Source: Azospirillum sp. TSH58 (lineage in GTDB: Bacteria; Pseudomonadota; Alphaproteobacteria; Azospirillales; Azospirillaceae). Taken from it: DNA of 64,000 nt. The translations under genes and the position numbers were made by a program. The notes beneath the pieces are model-generated. The model was not told the origin of the DNA, ran no database searches, and worked only from the letters and a program-made list of their open reading frames with translations. The stretch spans positions 2,742,001 through 2,806,000 of the forward strand of contig NZ_CP022364.1 of NCBI RefSeq assembly GCF_003119115.1. The letters are read 5' to 3'. Positions 49,619-57,895 of the stretch are shown in pieces (the first letter of the stretch is position 1; every line of letters starts with the position of its first letter).

Positions 49619-51501
49619 GGGCGCCGCCGTTGGGGACATCGGAGGGCAGGCCGGGTTGGGCGAAAGCCCCGTGGCTGGCCAAAGGGCTGGTGGGATTGGC
49701 TGCGGTGGTCGGCGTGTCGGCGGCGGCGCTGGGGCTGACCCGGCTGGTGCCGCCGCTGCGCTCCGCCGACGAGAGCTTCCGCGACCTCGCCATCGCCTAT
49801 TTCACGCCGCCCGCCCCGCAGCATCCCGGCATCGTGCTGGTCACGCTGGGGGAGGACCTGTTCGCCACGCTGGCCTGCCGGTCGCCGGTGGACCGCGGCT
49901 TCCTCGCCGATCTGGTGGGAACGCTGGAGGGGGCGGGGGTGCGGGCCATCGGGCTGGACATCCTGTTCGACCAGCCGACCCTGCCCGCGCTCGACGAGCG
50001 GCTGCGCCAGCGCATCCAGCGGGCCAGGGTGCCGGTGGTCGCCATCACGGCGCTCGGCGACACGCCGCTGACGGAGGAGCAGCGCCGCTACCTCGGGCGG
50101 TTCCTCGACGGCATTCCGCACGGCCACGCCAACCTCGCCAAGGACCGGCTGGACGGCACCGTGCGCTGGCATGTGCCGCAGGGACCGGATGGGCTGCCCA
50201 GCTTCCCGGCGCGGATGGCCCAGGTTGCCGGAGGGGCGGCCGGGATGGAGGTCCCGGCGGAGCCCTTCCGCATCGACTGGCACGCCCGCCCGTCGCCGGA
50301 CGCGCCGCCCTTCCCGACCTATCCGGCGGACATGGTGGGGATGCTGCCGCGCGGCTGGCTGGCCGGGCGGATCGCCGTGGTGGGCACCGTCCTGGTCGGG
50401 GTCGACCAGCACCGCACGCCGCTGTCGGTCGCCGGCCTGTCGACGCCGGGGGTGGAGATCCAGGCCCACGCGCTGGCCCAGATCCTCGACGGGCGGACCA
50501 GCCGCGACCTGTCCACCGGCTGGGTCGTCGCGCTGGTGCTGGCGCTGAGCGCCGCGGGGGTGGCGCTGGCGCTGGCCGGCTGGCCGGTGTGGGTTCTGGT
50601 GCCGGCCAGCCTGCTCGGGCTGCTGGCGCTGTGGGCGGCGGCGCTGGCGCTGTTCGCCCAGGGCGGGCCGCTGGTGGCGATGATGGCGCCGTCCGCCGCG
50701 TGGCTGGGCGGCATCGCGGCGATGACCGCGCATCTGTCGCTGAAGGAGCGCACCGACCGCCGCAGCCTGATGCAGCTGTTCGCCAACCACGTCTCCCAGC
50801 CCGTCGCCGACGAGATCTGGCGGGAGCGCGCGACCTTCCTGGCCGGCGGGCGTCCCCGCCCGCAGGAGCTGACCGCCACCGTCTTCTTCTCCGACATCGA
50901 GGGCTTCACCACCGTCTGCGAGGCGCTGGAGCCGGAGCCGCTGATCCGCTGGCTGGAGGGCTATCTCGACGCCATGGTGCGGGTGGTGGCGGCGCATGAC
51001 GGGATCGTGCTGCGCTTCATCGGCGACGCCATCCTGGCGGTCTTCGGCGCCCCCGTCGCCCGCACCACCCAGGCGGAGATCGACGCCGACGCCGAGCGCG
51101 CCGTGCGCTGCGCCATCCAGATGGGCCGTGAGCTTCAGGAGCTGAACCAGCGCTGGCAGGCGGACGGGCTGCCGGCCATCGGCATCCGCGTCGGCATCCA
51201 CACCGGGCCGCTGGTGGCGGGCAGCCTGGGCGGGCTGCGGCACATGGAGTATTCGCTGCTCGGCGACACCGCCAACACCGCCGCCCGGCTGGAGGCGCTG
51301 GGCAAGACGGTGGACATGCGCTCCTCCCCCCATTGCCGGATCGTCATCGGGGAGCCGACCTGGACGGCGGTGCGGGGCAAGGTGGCCGGACTGCCGGTGG
51401 GCGAGATGGCGTTGAAGGGCAAGCGCAAGGCGGTCCGCGCATGGCTGGTCCTCGACCGGGAAGGGGAGGAGGTGCGGCCCGCGGCGGAGGCGGGAGAGTG
51501 A
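49615..51501 (+). CDS. CHASE2-domain class III adenylate/guanylate cyclase
   Basis: A 628-residue membrane cyclase. TM1 (LVGLAAVVGVSAAALGL), a periplasmic CHASE2 sensor (about 45-295), two to three closing TM helices (WVVALVLALSAAGVALALAG and following) and a cytoplasmic class III cyclase domain (about 415-600). Metal-binding aspartates are in VFFSDIEGFTTV and FIGDAILAVFG, with GIRVGIHTGPLVAGSLGG and LGDTANTAARLE after them. It makes cAMP or cGMP; the substrate is not decided here. It starts with GTG at the stop codon of the exported DUF4384 protein, so envelope state could be read through CHASE2 (inference). Confidence 0.92.
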   Translation: MRAPPLGTSEGRPGWAKAPWLAKGLVGLAAVVGVSAAALGLTRLVPPLRSADESFRDLAIAYFTPPAPQHPGIVLVTLGEDLFATLACRSPVDRGFLADLVGTLEGAGVRAIGLDILFDQPTLPALDERLRQRIQRARVPVVAITALGDTPLTEEQRRYLGRFLDGIPHGHANLAKDRLDGTVRWHVPQGPDGLPSFPARMAQVAGGAAGMEVPAEPFRIDWHARPSPDAPPFPTYPADMVGMLPRGWLAGRIAVVGTVLVGVDQHRTPLSVAGLSTPGVEIQAHALAQILDGRTSRDLSTGWVVALVLALSAAGVALALAGWPVWVLVPASLLGLLALWAAALALFAQGGPLVAMMAPSAAWLGGIAAMTAHLSLKERTDRRSLMQLFANHVSQPVADEIWRERATFLAGGRPRPQELTATVFFSDIEGFTTVCEALEPEPLIRWLEGYLDAMVRVVAAHDGIVLRFIGDAILAVFGAPVARTTQAEIDADAERAVRCAIQMGRELQELNQRWQADGLPAIGIRVGIHTGPLVAGSLGGLRHMEYSLLGDTANTAARLEALGKTVDMRSSPHCRIVIGEPTWTAVRGKVAGLPVGEMALKGKRKAVRAWLVLDREGEEVRPAAEAGE

Positions 51502-51646
51502 CCGGGCCTTCTCCGTATTCGGGATTAGGCTGAATGAACGCTTGGTGCGCAGGAATCGAAATATTAAGATCGGGTAATTGGCAATTTTATGCCGATAGGT
51601 GCCGGGTATGGGGTGCGCAACCGCCTTCCCACCATGGAGCCGGCCG

Positions 51647-54214
51647 ATGTTCGACGGACCCTTGATGCAGCATTGTTCGGGCAGGGACCTCTGGTCGCTC
51701 GCCCCGATCCTGCTGTTGCTGGTCCTGCTCGGCTGGGCACCGGGCGCGGCCGCCCAATCCCCGTCCTCCCAGCCTCCGCCGACCCAGGCCGCCCAATCCC
51801 CGGAGAAGCGCATCGCGCTGGTCGTCGGCATCGGCAAGTACGAATTCGCCCCCGAACTCCAGAACCCGGTGAACGACGCCAAGGCCATCGCCGAGGCCCT
51901 GCGCAAGCTGCAGTTCGACGTGGACGAGAAGTTCGACATGGACAACCGCGGCTTCGAGCGGGCGCTGCGCGACTTCGGCATCCGCGCCTCGCAGGCCGAT
52001 GTGGCGGTGATCTTCTACGCCGGGCACGGCATCCAGGTGGGCGGCAACAACTACATCGTCCCGGCGGACGCCAAGCTGGAGCGCGAGCGCGACCTCGTCT
52101 ACGAGGCGATGCCGCTGAACCTGATGATGGGAGAGCTGTCGCAGGCGCGCAAGCTGGGCATCCTGATGCTCGATTCCTGCCGCAACAACCCCTTCGTGGA
52201 CCGGCTGAAGCAGGCCGGGCAGAACCGCATCCAGGTCAATTACGGCTTCGCCCGCGTCGACGACACGCCCAGCGACACGCTGGTCGCCATGGCCACCCGC
52301 GCCGACCAGCTGGCCGAGGACGGGCAGGGCGACCACAGCCCCTACACCGACGCGCTGCTCCAGCACCTCCAGACGCCGGGGCTGGAGCTGAGCCTGTTCT
52401 TCCGCAACGTGCGCGACACCGTTCGGCAGGCGACCAACGGGCGGCAGGAGCCCTACATCTTCGGCTCGCTGGGGGCGGCGCCCTTCTACTTCAACCCGCG
52501 CCCGCCGAACCGCCCGCCGGTGCTCGGCGAGATCCGCCCGCTGGAGCTGTCCGACCGCGCCGATGCCGAGCCGCTGCGCGTCGGGCGTCCGACCGATCCC
52601 GACGACGACCAGCTCTTCGCCCAGATTTCCGGCCTGCCGCGCGGCGGCAGCGTGCGCATCGGCGACCGCATGGTGCTGATCGGCGACTACCTGACCGTGG
52701 AGCAACTGGCCGCCACCAGTTTCAAGCCGGACGCGACGGTGGTGGGGGACGCCGGGCGCTTCGACTTCGCGATCATGGACGGGCGGGGCGGGGTGGTGCG
52801 GGGCGGGGTGGCGATCACCATCAAGCCGAGCAACCGCCCACCGGTCGTCGCCGGGGCGCGCACCGTCCGAGCCCTGCCGAACCCCCTGACCATCGAGGCG
52901 CCGGTGGACCCCGACGGCGACCCGCTGACCGTCACCGTCACCGCCGTGCCCGACCGCGGCAAGGTGCGCGACGGCGCCACGCTGATCCGCCCCGGCGACC
53001 GGCTGCCGGCCGAAGGGCTGACGCGGCTGACCTTCGACCCGGAGCAGGAGAGGGCTGGGGCGGCCGGCGCCTTCTCCTATCAGGTGGAGGACGGCAAGGG
53101 CGGCAAGGCCAGCGGCACGGTCACGCTGGAAATCGCCGCGCCGGGAGCCGCTCCGGCGGCGCCGGCGCTGGAGGAATCGCTGTGGCAGATGGTCAAGGGC
53201 AGCCGCGAGTCCGCCGACTTCGAGGCCTTCCTGCGGCTGTTCGGCAACGGCACCTACGCCAAGCCGGCGCGGGAGAGGCTGGGCGCGCTCGCCCCCGCCG
53301 CCAAGCCGCCGGAGGTCGCCGCGGCGCCTCAACCGCCGCCACCGGCCCAGTCGGCCCCGCCCCAGCCCCCGGTCGTCGAGGCGGCGGCCCCGCCTCTGCC
53401 GCCCCAGCCGTCGCCCCAGCCGGCTCCCGCGCCGGAGCAGGTGGCCGCGGCGCTCCCGACCGGCAACGGCAACAGCGCGGTGCGCAACCACAGCAAATCG
53501 GCGAGTTTCCAGGATTGCCCGGATTGCCCGGTCATGGTGCGCATCGCGCCCGGCAGCTTCAGCATGGGCAGCGACCAGGGCGACCGCTCCGAACGTCCGG
53601 TGCACAAGGTGACGATTGCCAAGCCCTTCGCGCTCGGCGCCTACGAGGTCACGGTGGCCGAATGGCGCGCCTGCGTCGAGGGGGGCGGTTGCACCGGCGG
53701 CATGCCGCGCATGACCAAGCCCACCGACAGCACCCCGATCCACAACATCTCCTGGCTGGAGGCCCAGGCCTACGCGAAGTGGCTGAGCCAGAAGACCGGC
53801 CAGCGCTACCGCCTGCCGTCGGAGGCGGAGTGGGAATACGCGGCGCGCGGCGGCACGACCGGCCGCTACTGGTGGGAGGGGCAGACGGGGACGCTCGCCA
53901 ACTGCAAGGACTGCGGCGGCGCGCAGGAGCGGCTGACCCCGGCCTCGGTCGGCAGCTACAAGCCGAATCCCTTCGGGCTGCACGACATGAACGGCGGGGT
54001 GGCGGAGTGGGTCGCCGATTGCTGGCACCCGGACTACGCGGGCGCGCCCACGGACGGCAGCGCCTGGACCTCGGCCAACTGCCGGGAGCGCGTGCTGCGC
54101 GGCGGCTCCTGGCGGGGCGGCCTGACCGACATCACCGACACGGCGCGGCTGTTCTACGATCCGGACGTGCGGTACCTGAACAACGGGGTGAGGGTGCTGC
54201 GGGAGTTAAATTGA
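51647..54214 (+). CDS. Exported caspase-like protease with Ig-like repeats and FGE-like domain
   Basis: An 855-residue protein. Signal peptide (about 13-37, WSLAPILLLLVLLGWAPGAA), then a caspase/peptidase C14 domain (about 52-280) with catalytic His127 in FYAGHGIQ and Cys178 in MLDSCRNNP. Two cadherin/VCBS-like beta repeats follow (about 285-510, NRPPVLGEIRPLELSD and NRPPVVAGARTVRALPN), a Pro-rich linker, and a C-terminal FGE-sulfatase/SUMF1-like domain (about 630-855: YEVTVAEWRACVEG, YRLPSEAEWEYAARGGTTGR, NGGVAEWVADCW, RVLRGGSWRGG). The C-terminal domain lacks the CxxxxC pair of true formylglycine enzymes. Catalytic caspase dyad looks intact. A 145-bp AT-rich gap before it likely holds its own promoter. 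Confidence 0.9.
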   Translation: MFDGPLMQHCSGRDLWSLAPILLLLVLLGWAPGAAAQSPSSQPPPTQAAQSPEKRIALVVGIGKYEFAPELQNPVNDAKAIAEALRKLQFDVDEKFDMDNRGFERALRDFGIRASQADVAVIFYAGHGIQVGGNNYIVPADAKLERERDLVYEAMPLNLMMGELSQARKLGILMLDSCRNNPFVDRLKQAGQNRIQVNYGFARVDDTPSDTLVAMATRADQLAEDGQGDHSPYTDALLQHLQTPGLELSLFFRNVRDTVRQATNGRQEPYIFGSLGAAPFYFNPRPPNRPPVLGEIRPLELSDRADAEPLRVGRPTDPDDDQLFAQISGLPRGGSVRIGDRMVLIGDYLTVEQLAATSFKPDATVVGDAGRFDFAIMDGRGGVVRGGVAITIKPSNRPPVVAGARTVRALPNPLTIEAPVDPDGDPLTVTVTAVPDRGKVRDGATLIRPGDRLPAEGLTRLTFDPEQERAGAAGAFSYQVEDGKGGKASGTVTLEIAAPGAAPAAPALEESLWQMVKGSRESADFEAFLRLFGNGTYAKPARERLGALAPAAKPPEVAAAPQPPPPAQSAPPQPPVVEAAAPPLPPQPSPQPAPAPEQVAAALPTGNGNSAVRNHSKSASFQDCPDCPVMVRIAPGSFSMGSDQGDRSERPVHKVTIAKPFALGAYEVTVAEWRACVEGGGCTGGMPRMTKPTDSTPIHNISWLEAQAYAKWLSQKTGQRYRLPSEAEWEYAARGGTTGRYWWEGQTGTLANCKDCGGAQERLTPASVGSYKPNPFGLHDMNGGVAEWVADCWHPDYAGAPTDGSAWTSANCRERVLRGGSWRGGLTDITDTARLFYDPDVRYLNNGVRVLRELN

Positions 54215-54229
54215 GAGGTGGTTGAGTGG

Positions 54230-54334
54230 GGCCCCCACCCCGGCCCTCCCCCGCTAACGCAGGGCAGGGAGATTTTGGCGAAGCCAGCGACAGTCCCCTC
54301 CCCTGCGCAGCGGGGGAGGGTTAGGGTGGGGGCC
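54230..54334. repeat. C/G-rich dispersed repeat, copy 5
   Basis: GGCCCCCACCCCGGCCCTCC then CCCGCTAACGCAGGGCAGGG is mirrored by CCCCTGCGCAGCGGGGGAGG then GTTAGGGTGGGGGCC. Lies between convergent caspase and Crp genes and could act as a shared terminator. Confidence 0.7.
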
Positions 54335-54359
54335 AGTGGTGGGGGCACGACGCGACACC

Positions 54360-55070
54360 TCACCCATTCGCCTCGGCGATCTCCTCCAGCGCGTCGCGGT
54401 CGAGCAGGGTGATCCGCCCGGACTCCACGGCGATCACGCCGTTGCGCTGCCATTCGCCGAGCAGCTTGTTGATGCTCTCCCGCGAGACGCCCACCAGACA
54501 TCCAAGCTGCTGCTGCGACAGCTTGATGTCCAGCTTCAGCCCGCCCGGCGCCGGCTTGCCGAACACGTCGGCCAGCCGCATCAGCGCGCGGGCGAAGCGC
54601 GACGACGCCTCCAGGAACAGCGTGTCCTCCAGATGCTCGCTGGTCTGGCGCAGGCGCTTGCACAGCACCGTGATGAGCTGGAGCGCCACCGCCGGGCGCT
54701 CGTTGAGCAGCGGCACGAACTTCGAGCGGTCGAGCACCAGCAGGTCGGTCTCCTCCAGCGCCACGGCGTCGGCGGTCCGCGGTTCTCCGTCGAGCAGGGC
54801 GATCTCTCCGAACAGGCCGCCCTTGTTGATGATGTTCAGCACCAGCTCCTTGCCGTCGGTGGAGTGGGAGCAGATCTTCACCCGCCCGCGGATGACCGCC
54901 ATCATGCTGTCGCCGGGGTCGCCCTTCTGGAAGATGACCGCGCCGGGCCGGAAATAGGCCAGCCGGGCGCTGGCGGCGAGGCGTTGCAGTTCCGGCTTCT
55001 CCAGATGCTTCAGCAGGAAATGCCCGGACAGCACCAGTTCCTTGTCGAACGCGATCCGCACCGTCGTCAT
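54360..55070 (-). CDS. Crp/Fnr family transcriptional regulator
   Basis: A 236-residue CRP-family regulator. The cNMP-binding beta roll (about 25-135) has FRPGAVIFQKGDPGDSMMAV and GGLFGEIALLDGEPRTADAV, whose FGEIALL/RTA segment matches the phosphate-binding cassette of cAMP-binding CRPs. The long helix and the HTH_Crp domain follow (LSQQQLGCLVGVSRESINKL with LGEWQRNGVI). No N-terminal cysteines, so not an Fnr Fe-S sensor. It converges with the caspase operon and could respond to the product of the cyclase there (inference). ATG 55070 has GGGGGCG just upstream. Confidence 0.92.
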   Translation of the reverse strand: MTTVRIAFDKELVLSGHFLLKHLEKPELQRLAASARLAYFRPGAVIFQKGDPGDSMMAVIRGRVKICSHSTDGKELVLNIINKGGLFGEIALLDGEPRTADAVALEETDLLVLDRSKFVPLLNERPAVALQLITVLCKRLRQTSEHLEDTLFLEASSRFARALMRLADVFGKPAPGGLKLDIKLSQQQLGCLVGVSRESINKLLGEWQRNGVIAVESGRITLLDRDALEEIAEANG

Positions 55071-55309
55071 GGTCGCCCCCATACGGCTCGATGCCGGACA
55101 GTGTAGCGGGCGGACGGCCCGCAACCGCGGCGCCAGAGGCGGTAACGCGCTCGCCCGCCCCTGCCACGTTCTTGCGGGCATAGGGGAGGGGACCGACCAA
55201 AGGTGAATCTTGTTCTGCCCAATGGTTCGTGACTACCATCGTCAGCAAGGCGTTCGATGAAAGGCGCCGGCCCAAAAACAGGGACCGCAGAACAGGGAAG
55301 GAGACGAGC

Positions 55310-56944
55310 GTGGACGCCACCACTCCGTCCGCAGACCTAGCCAGGCGCACGGCCAACCATGTGCCGCTGACGCCGCTGGACTTCCTGCGCCGCTCCGCGA
55401 TGGTCTATCCGGACAAGACCGCCGTGGTCTACGGCCCCCTGCGGCGGAACTGGGCGAAGGTGGAGCGCCGCGCCCGTGCGCTGGCCTCCGCGGTGAGCCG
55501 GGCCGGCGTCCGGCCGGGGGAGGTCGTGTCGGTCCTGGCCTTCAACACCCCGGCGATGCTGGAGGCGCATTTCGGCATTCCCGGCGCCGGGGCGGTGCTG
55601 AACGCCATCAACACGCGGCTCGACCCGCCCGCCGTCGCCTTCATCCTGGAGCACGCCGAAAGCCGCCTGTTCCTGGTCGACCGCGGCCTGTCCACGGTGG
55701 CCCGCGCCGCGCTGGAGCGCATGGCGGCCCCGCCGCGGGTGGTGTGGATCGACGACCCGGCGGCACCGGACGCCGACCCGGTGGGCGAGCTGGAGTATGA
55801 GGATTTCCTGAGGACCGGCGACGCCGGCGCCCCCTGGCGCGCGCCGGAGGACGAGTGGGAGTCCATCGCGCTCAACTACACCTCCGGCACCACGGGCAAC
55901 CCCAAGGGCGTTCTGTACCATCACCGCGGCGCCCATCTGAACGCGCTCGGCAACGTCATCACCTTCGGGCTGCGGCCCGACAGCGTCTATCTGTGGACGC
56001 TGCCCATGTTCCACTGCAACGGCTGGACCTACCCCTGGGCGGTGACGGCGGTGGGGGCGACCCATGTCTGCCTGCGAGCCGTCGACCCGGCGGCGATCTT
56101 CCGCCTGATCGCGGAGGAGAAGGTCACCCACCTCTGCGGCGCGCCGGTCGTTCTGACCATGCTGATCCACGCGCCCGACGCCGTGAAGCGCGGCTTCGAC
56201 CACGGCCTGGTGCAGGTGGCGACCGGCGGGGCGGCACCGCCCAGCGCGGTGATCGCGGGCATGGAGCGGATGGGCTTCCGCCTGACCCACCTCTACGGCA
56301 TGACGGAATGCTACGGCCCCTCCACCGGCTGCGCGTGGCAGGAGGCCTGGGCGGAACTGCCGCTGGAGGAGCGGGCGGTGAAGATGGCCCGCCAGGGCGT
56401 GCCGAACGTCACCATGTCGGAGCAGACCGTGCTCGACCCTGACACCGGCCGGGAGGTTCCCGCCGACGGCGAGACGCTGGGCGAGCTGGCGCTGCGCGGC
56501 AACACGGTGATGAAAGGCTACCTGAAGAATTCGGCGGCGACCGACGAGGCGCTGCGCGACGGCTGGCTGCACACCGGCGACCTCGCCGTGCTGCACCCCG
56601 ACCGCTACGTCGAGATCAAGGACCGCGCCAAGGACATCATCATCTCCGGCGGCGAGAACATCGCCTCGCTGGAGGTGGAGGAGATCCTCTACCAGCACCC
56701 CCACGTCATGGAGGCCGCCGTCGTCGCCCGTCCCGACCCGAAGTGGGGCGAGACTCCCTGCGCCTTCGTCACGCTGAAGCCGGGATCGGAGGGGCGGGTG
56801 ACGGAGGCCGAGGTGATCGGCTGGTGCCGCGACCACCTCGCCCATTTCAAGGCGCCCCGCAAGGTGGTGTTCGGCGCCTTGCCGAAGACTTCCACGGGGA
56901 AGATCCAGAAGTTCGTGCTGCGCGAGCAGGCGAGGGGGTTGTGA
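55310..56944 (+). CDS. Acyl-CoA synthetase (AMP-forming)
   Basis: A 544-residue ANL-superfamily ligase. P-loop LNYTSGTTGNPKGVLYHHRG, aromatic/adenine region THLYGMTECYGPS, DGWLHTGDLAV with KDRAKDIIISGGENIASLEV (hinge and A8) and the C-terminal catalytic Lys in SKTSTGKIQKFVLR-type sequence. It activates a carboxylic acid with ATP and CoA; the alkK/DMSP-type subgroup favours short to medium acyl chains. GTG at 55310 is chosen because GGAG lies about 8 bases upstream; an upstream ATG frame is unlike the family. First gene of a five-gene catabolic run. Confidence 0.9.
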   Translation: MDATTPSADLARRTANHVPLTPLDFLRRSAMVYPDKTAVVYGPLRRNWAKVERRARALASAVSRAGVRPGEVVSVLAFNTPAMLEAHFGIPGAGAVLNAINTRLDPPAVAFILEHAESRLFLVDRGLSTVARAALERMAAPPRVVWIDDPAAPDADPVGELEYEDFLRTGDAGAPWRAPEDEWESIALNYTSGTTGNPKGVLYHHRGAHLNALGNVITFGLRPDSVYLWTLPMFHCNGWTYPWAVTAVGATHVCLRAVDPAAIFRLIAEEKVTHLCGAPVVLTMLIHAPDAVKRGFDHGLVQVATGGAAPPSAVIAGMERMGFRLTHLYGMTECYGPSTGCAWQEAWAELPLEERAVKMARQGVPNVTMSEQTVLDPDTGREVPADGETLGELALRGNTVMKGYLKNSAATDEALRDGWLHTGDLAVLHPDRYVEIKDRAKDIIISGGENIASLEVEEILYQHPHVMEAAVVARPDPKWGETPCAFVTLKPGSEGRVTEAEVIGWCRDHLAHFKAPRKVVFGALPKTSTGKIQKFVLREQARGL

Positions 56945-56960
56945 GGAGCGCGGTCCCATC

Positions 56961-57048
56961 GGAGCCCCCCTCCCAACCTCCCCCCGCTGCGCAGGGGGAG
57001 GAGCTTGTTCCCTCTCCTGCGAGGCGGGCGAGGGTTAGGGAAGGGGCC
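56961..57048. repeat. C/G-rich dispersed repeat, copy 6
   Basis: GAGCCCCCCTCCCAACC with CCCCCCGCTGCGCAGGGGGA on the left and CCTCTCCTGCGAGGCGGGCG then AGGGTTAGGGAAGGGGC on the right. It sits between two genes of the same orientation, so it must allow some read-through or the SDR has its own promoter. Confidence 0.65.
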
Positions 57049-57086
57049 CGACGCATGAACCCCATCCTCATAAACTCAGGACCCCC

Positions 57087-57848
57087 ATGATCCTCACCCT
57101 CACCAACCGCACCGCCCTGGTCACCGGGGCCTCCTCCGGCCTGGGGCGCCACTTCGCGGGCGTGCTGGCCGCGGCGGGCGCCCGCGTCGCCCTGGCGGCA
57201 AGGCGGCGCGAGAGCCTGGACGCCGCCGTCGCCGAGATCGAAGCGGCGGGCGGACAGGCCATCGCCGTGCCGCTGGACGTCACCGACGCCGCCTCCGTCC
57301 GCAACGGCGTCCGCGAGGCGGCGGGGGCGCTCGGCGGGCTGGACATCCTCGTCAACAACGCCGGTGCCACCGTCGCCAAGCCCGCGCTCGATTACGCGGA
57401 GGAGGACTGGGACCGCGTGATCGACACCAACCTGAAGGGCGCCTTCCTCACCGCGCAGGAGACGGCCCGTGTGATGAAGGAGCGGGGGCGGGGCGGGTCG
57501 ATCGTCAACATCGCCTCCATCCTCGGGCTGCGGGTGGCCGGCCATGTCGTGGCCTACACCGCGTCGAAGGCCGGGCTGGTGCAGATGACCCAGGCGCTGG
57601 CCCTGGAATGGGCGCGCCACGGCATCCGCGTCAACGCGCTGGCCCCCGGCTACATGGAAACCGACCTGAACCGCGATTTCCTGGCGACCGACGCCGGGCA
57701 GGCGCTGATCCGGCGGGTGCCGCAGCGGCGGCTGGGGCGGCTGGCGGACCTCGACGGGCCGCTGCTGCTGCTCTGCTCCGACGCGTCGGCCTACATGACC
57801 GGGGCGGTCGTGCCGGTGGACGGCGGGCATCTGGTCAGCACCCTGTAA
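57087..57848 (+). CDS. SDR family oxidoreductase (FabG-like)
   Basis: A 253-residue classical SDR. NAD(P)-binding TGASSGLGRHFAG, NNAGA, active Ser in IVNIASILGL, catalytic Tyr/Lys in VAYTASKAGLVQM and the C-terminal RHGIRVNALAPGYMETDLNR with VDGGHLVSTL. Length and motifs match 3-oxoacyl/3-hydroxyacyl-CoA-type reductases. In this operon it would act on the 3-hydroxyacyl-CoA or a similar step of beta-oxidation (inference). Followed after 47 bp by the acyl-CoA dehydrogenase gene. Confidence 0.9.
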   Translation: MILTLTNRTALVTGASSGLGRHFAGVLAAAGARVALAARRRESLDAAVAEIEAAGGQAIAVPLDVTDAASVRNGVREAAGALGGLDILVNNAGATVAKPALDYAEEDWDRVIDTNLKGAFLTAQETARVMKERGRGGSIVNIASILGLRVAGHVVAYTASKAGLVQMTQALALEWARHGIRVNALAPGYMETDLNRDFLATDAGQALIRRVPQRRLGRLADLDGPLLLLCSDASAYMTGAVVPVDGGHLVSTL

Positions 57849-57895
57849 GAAAAAAGAAAACGGCCAAGAAAGAACGACGGAGAGGACCCGAACCG

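Noticed and set aside
49504..51981. An 825-codon minus-strand frame over the cyclase gene
   Set aside because: The plus strand encodes an intact CHASE2 cyclase; the antisense product is Arg/Gln/His-rich with no family motif.
53500..54214. Formylglycine-generating enzyme
   Set aside because: The RGGS motif is not followed by the catalytic cysteine pair and no sulfatase gene is near.
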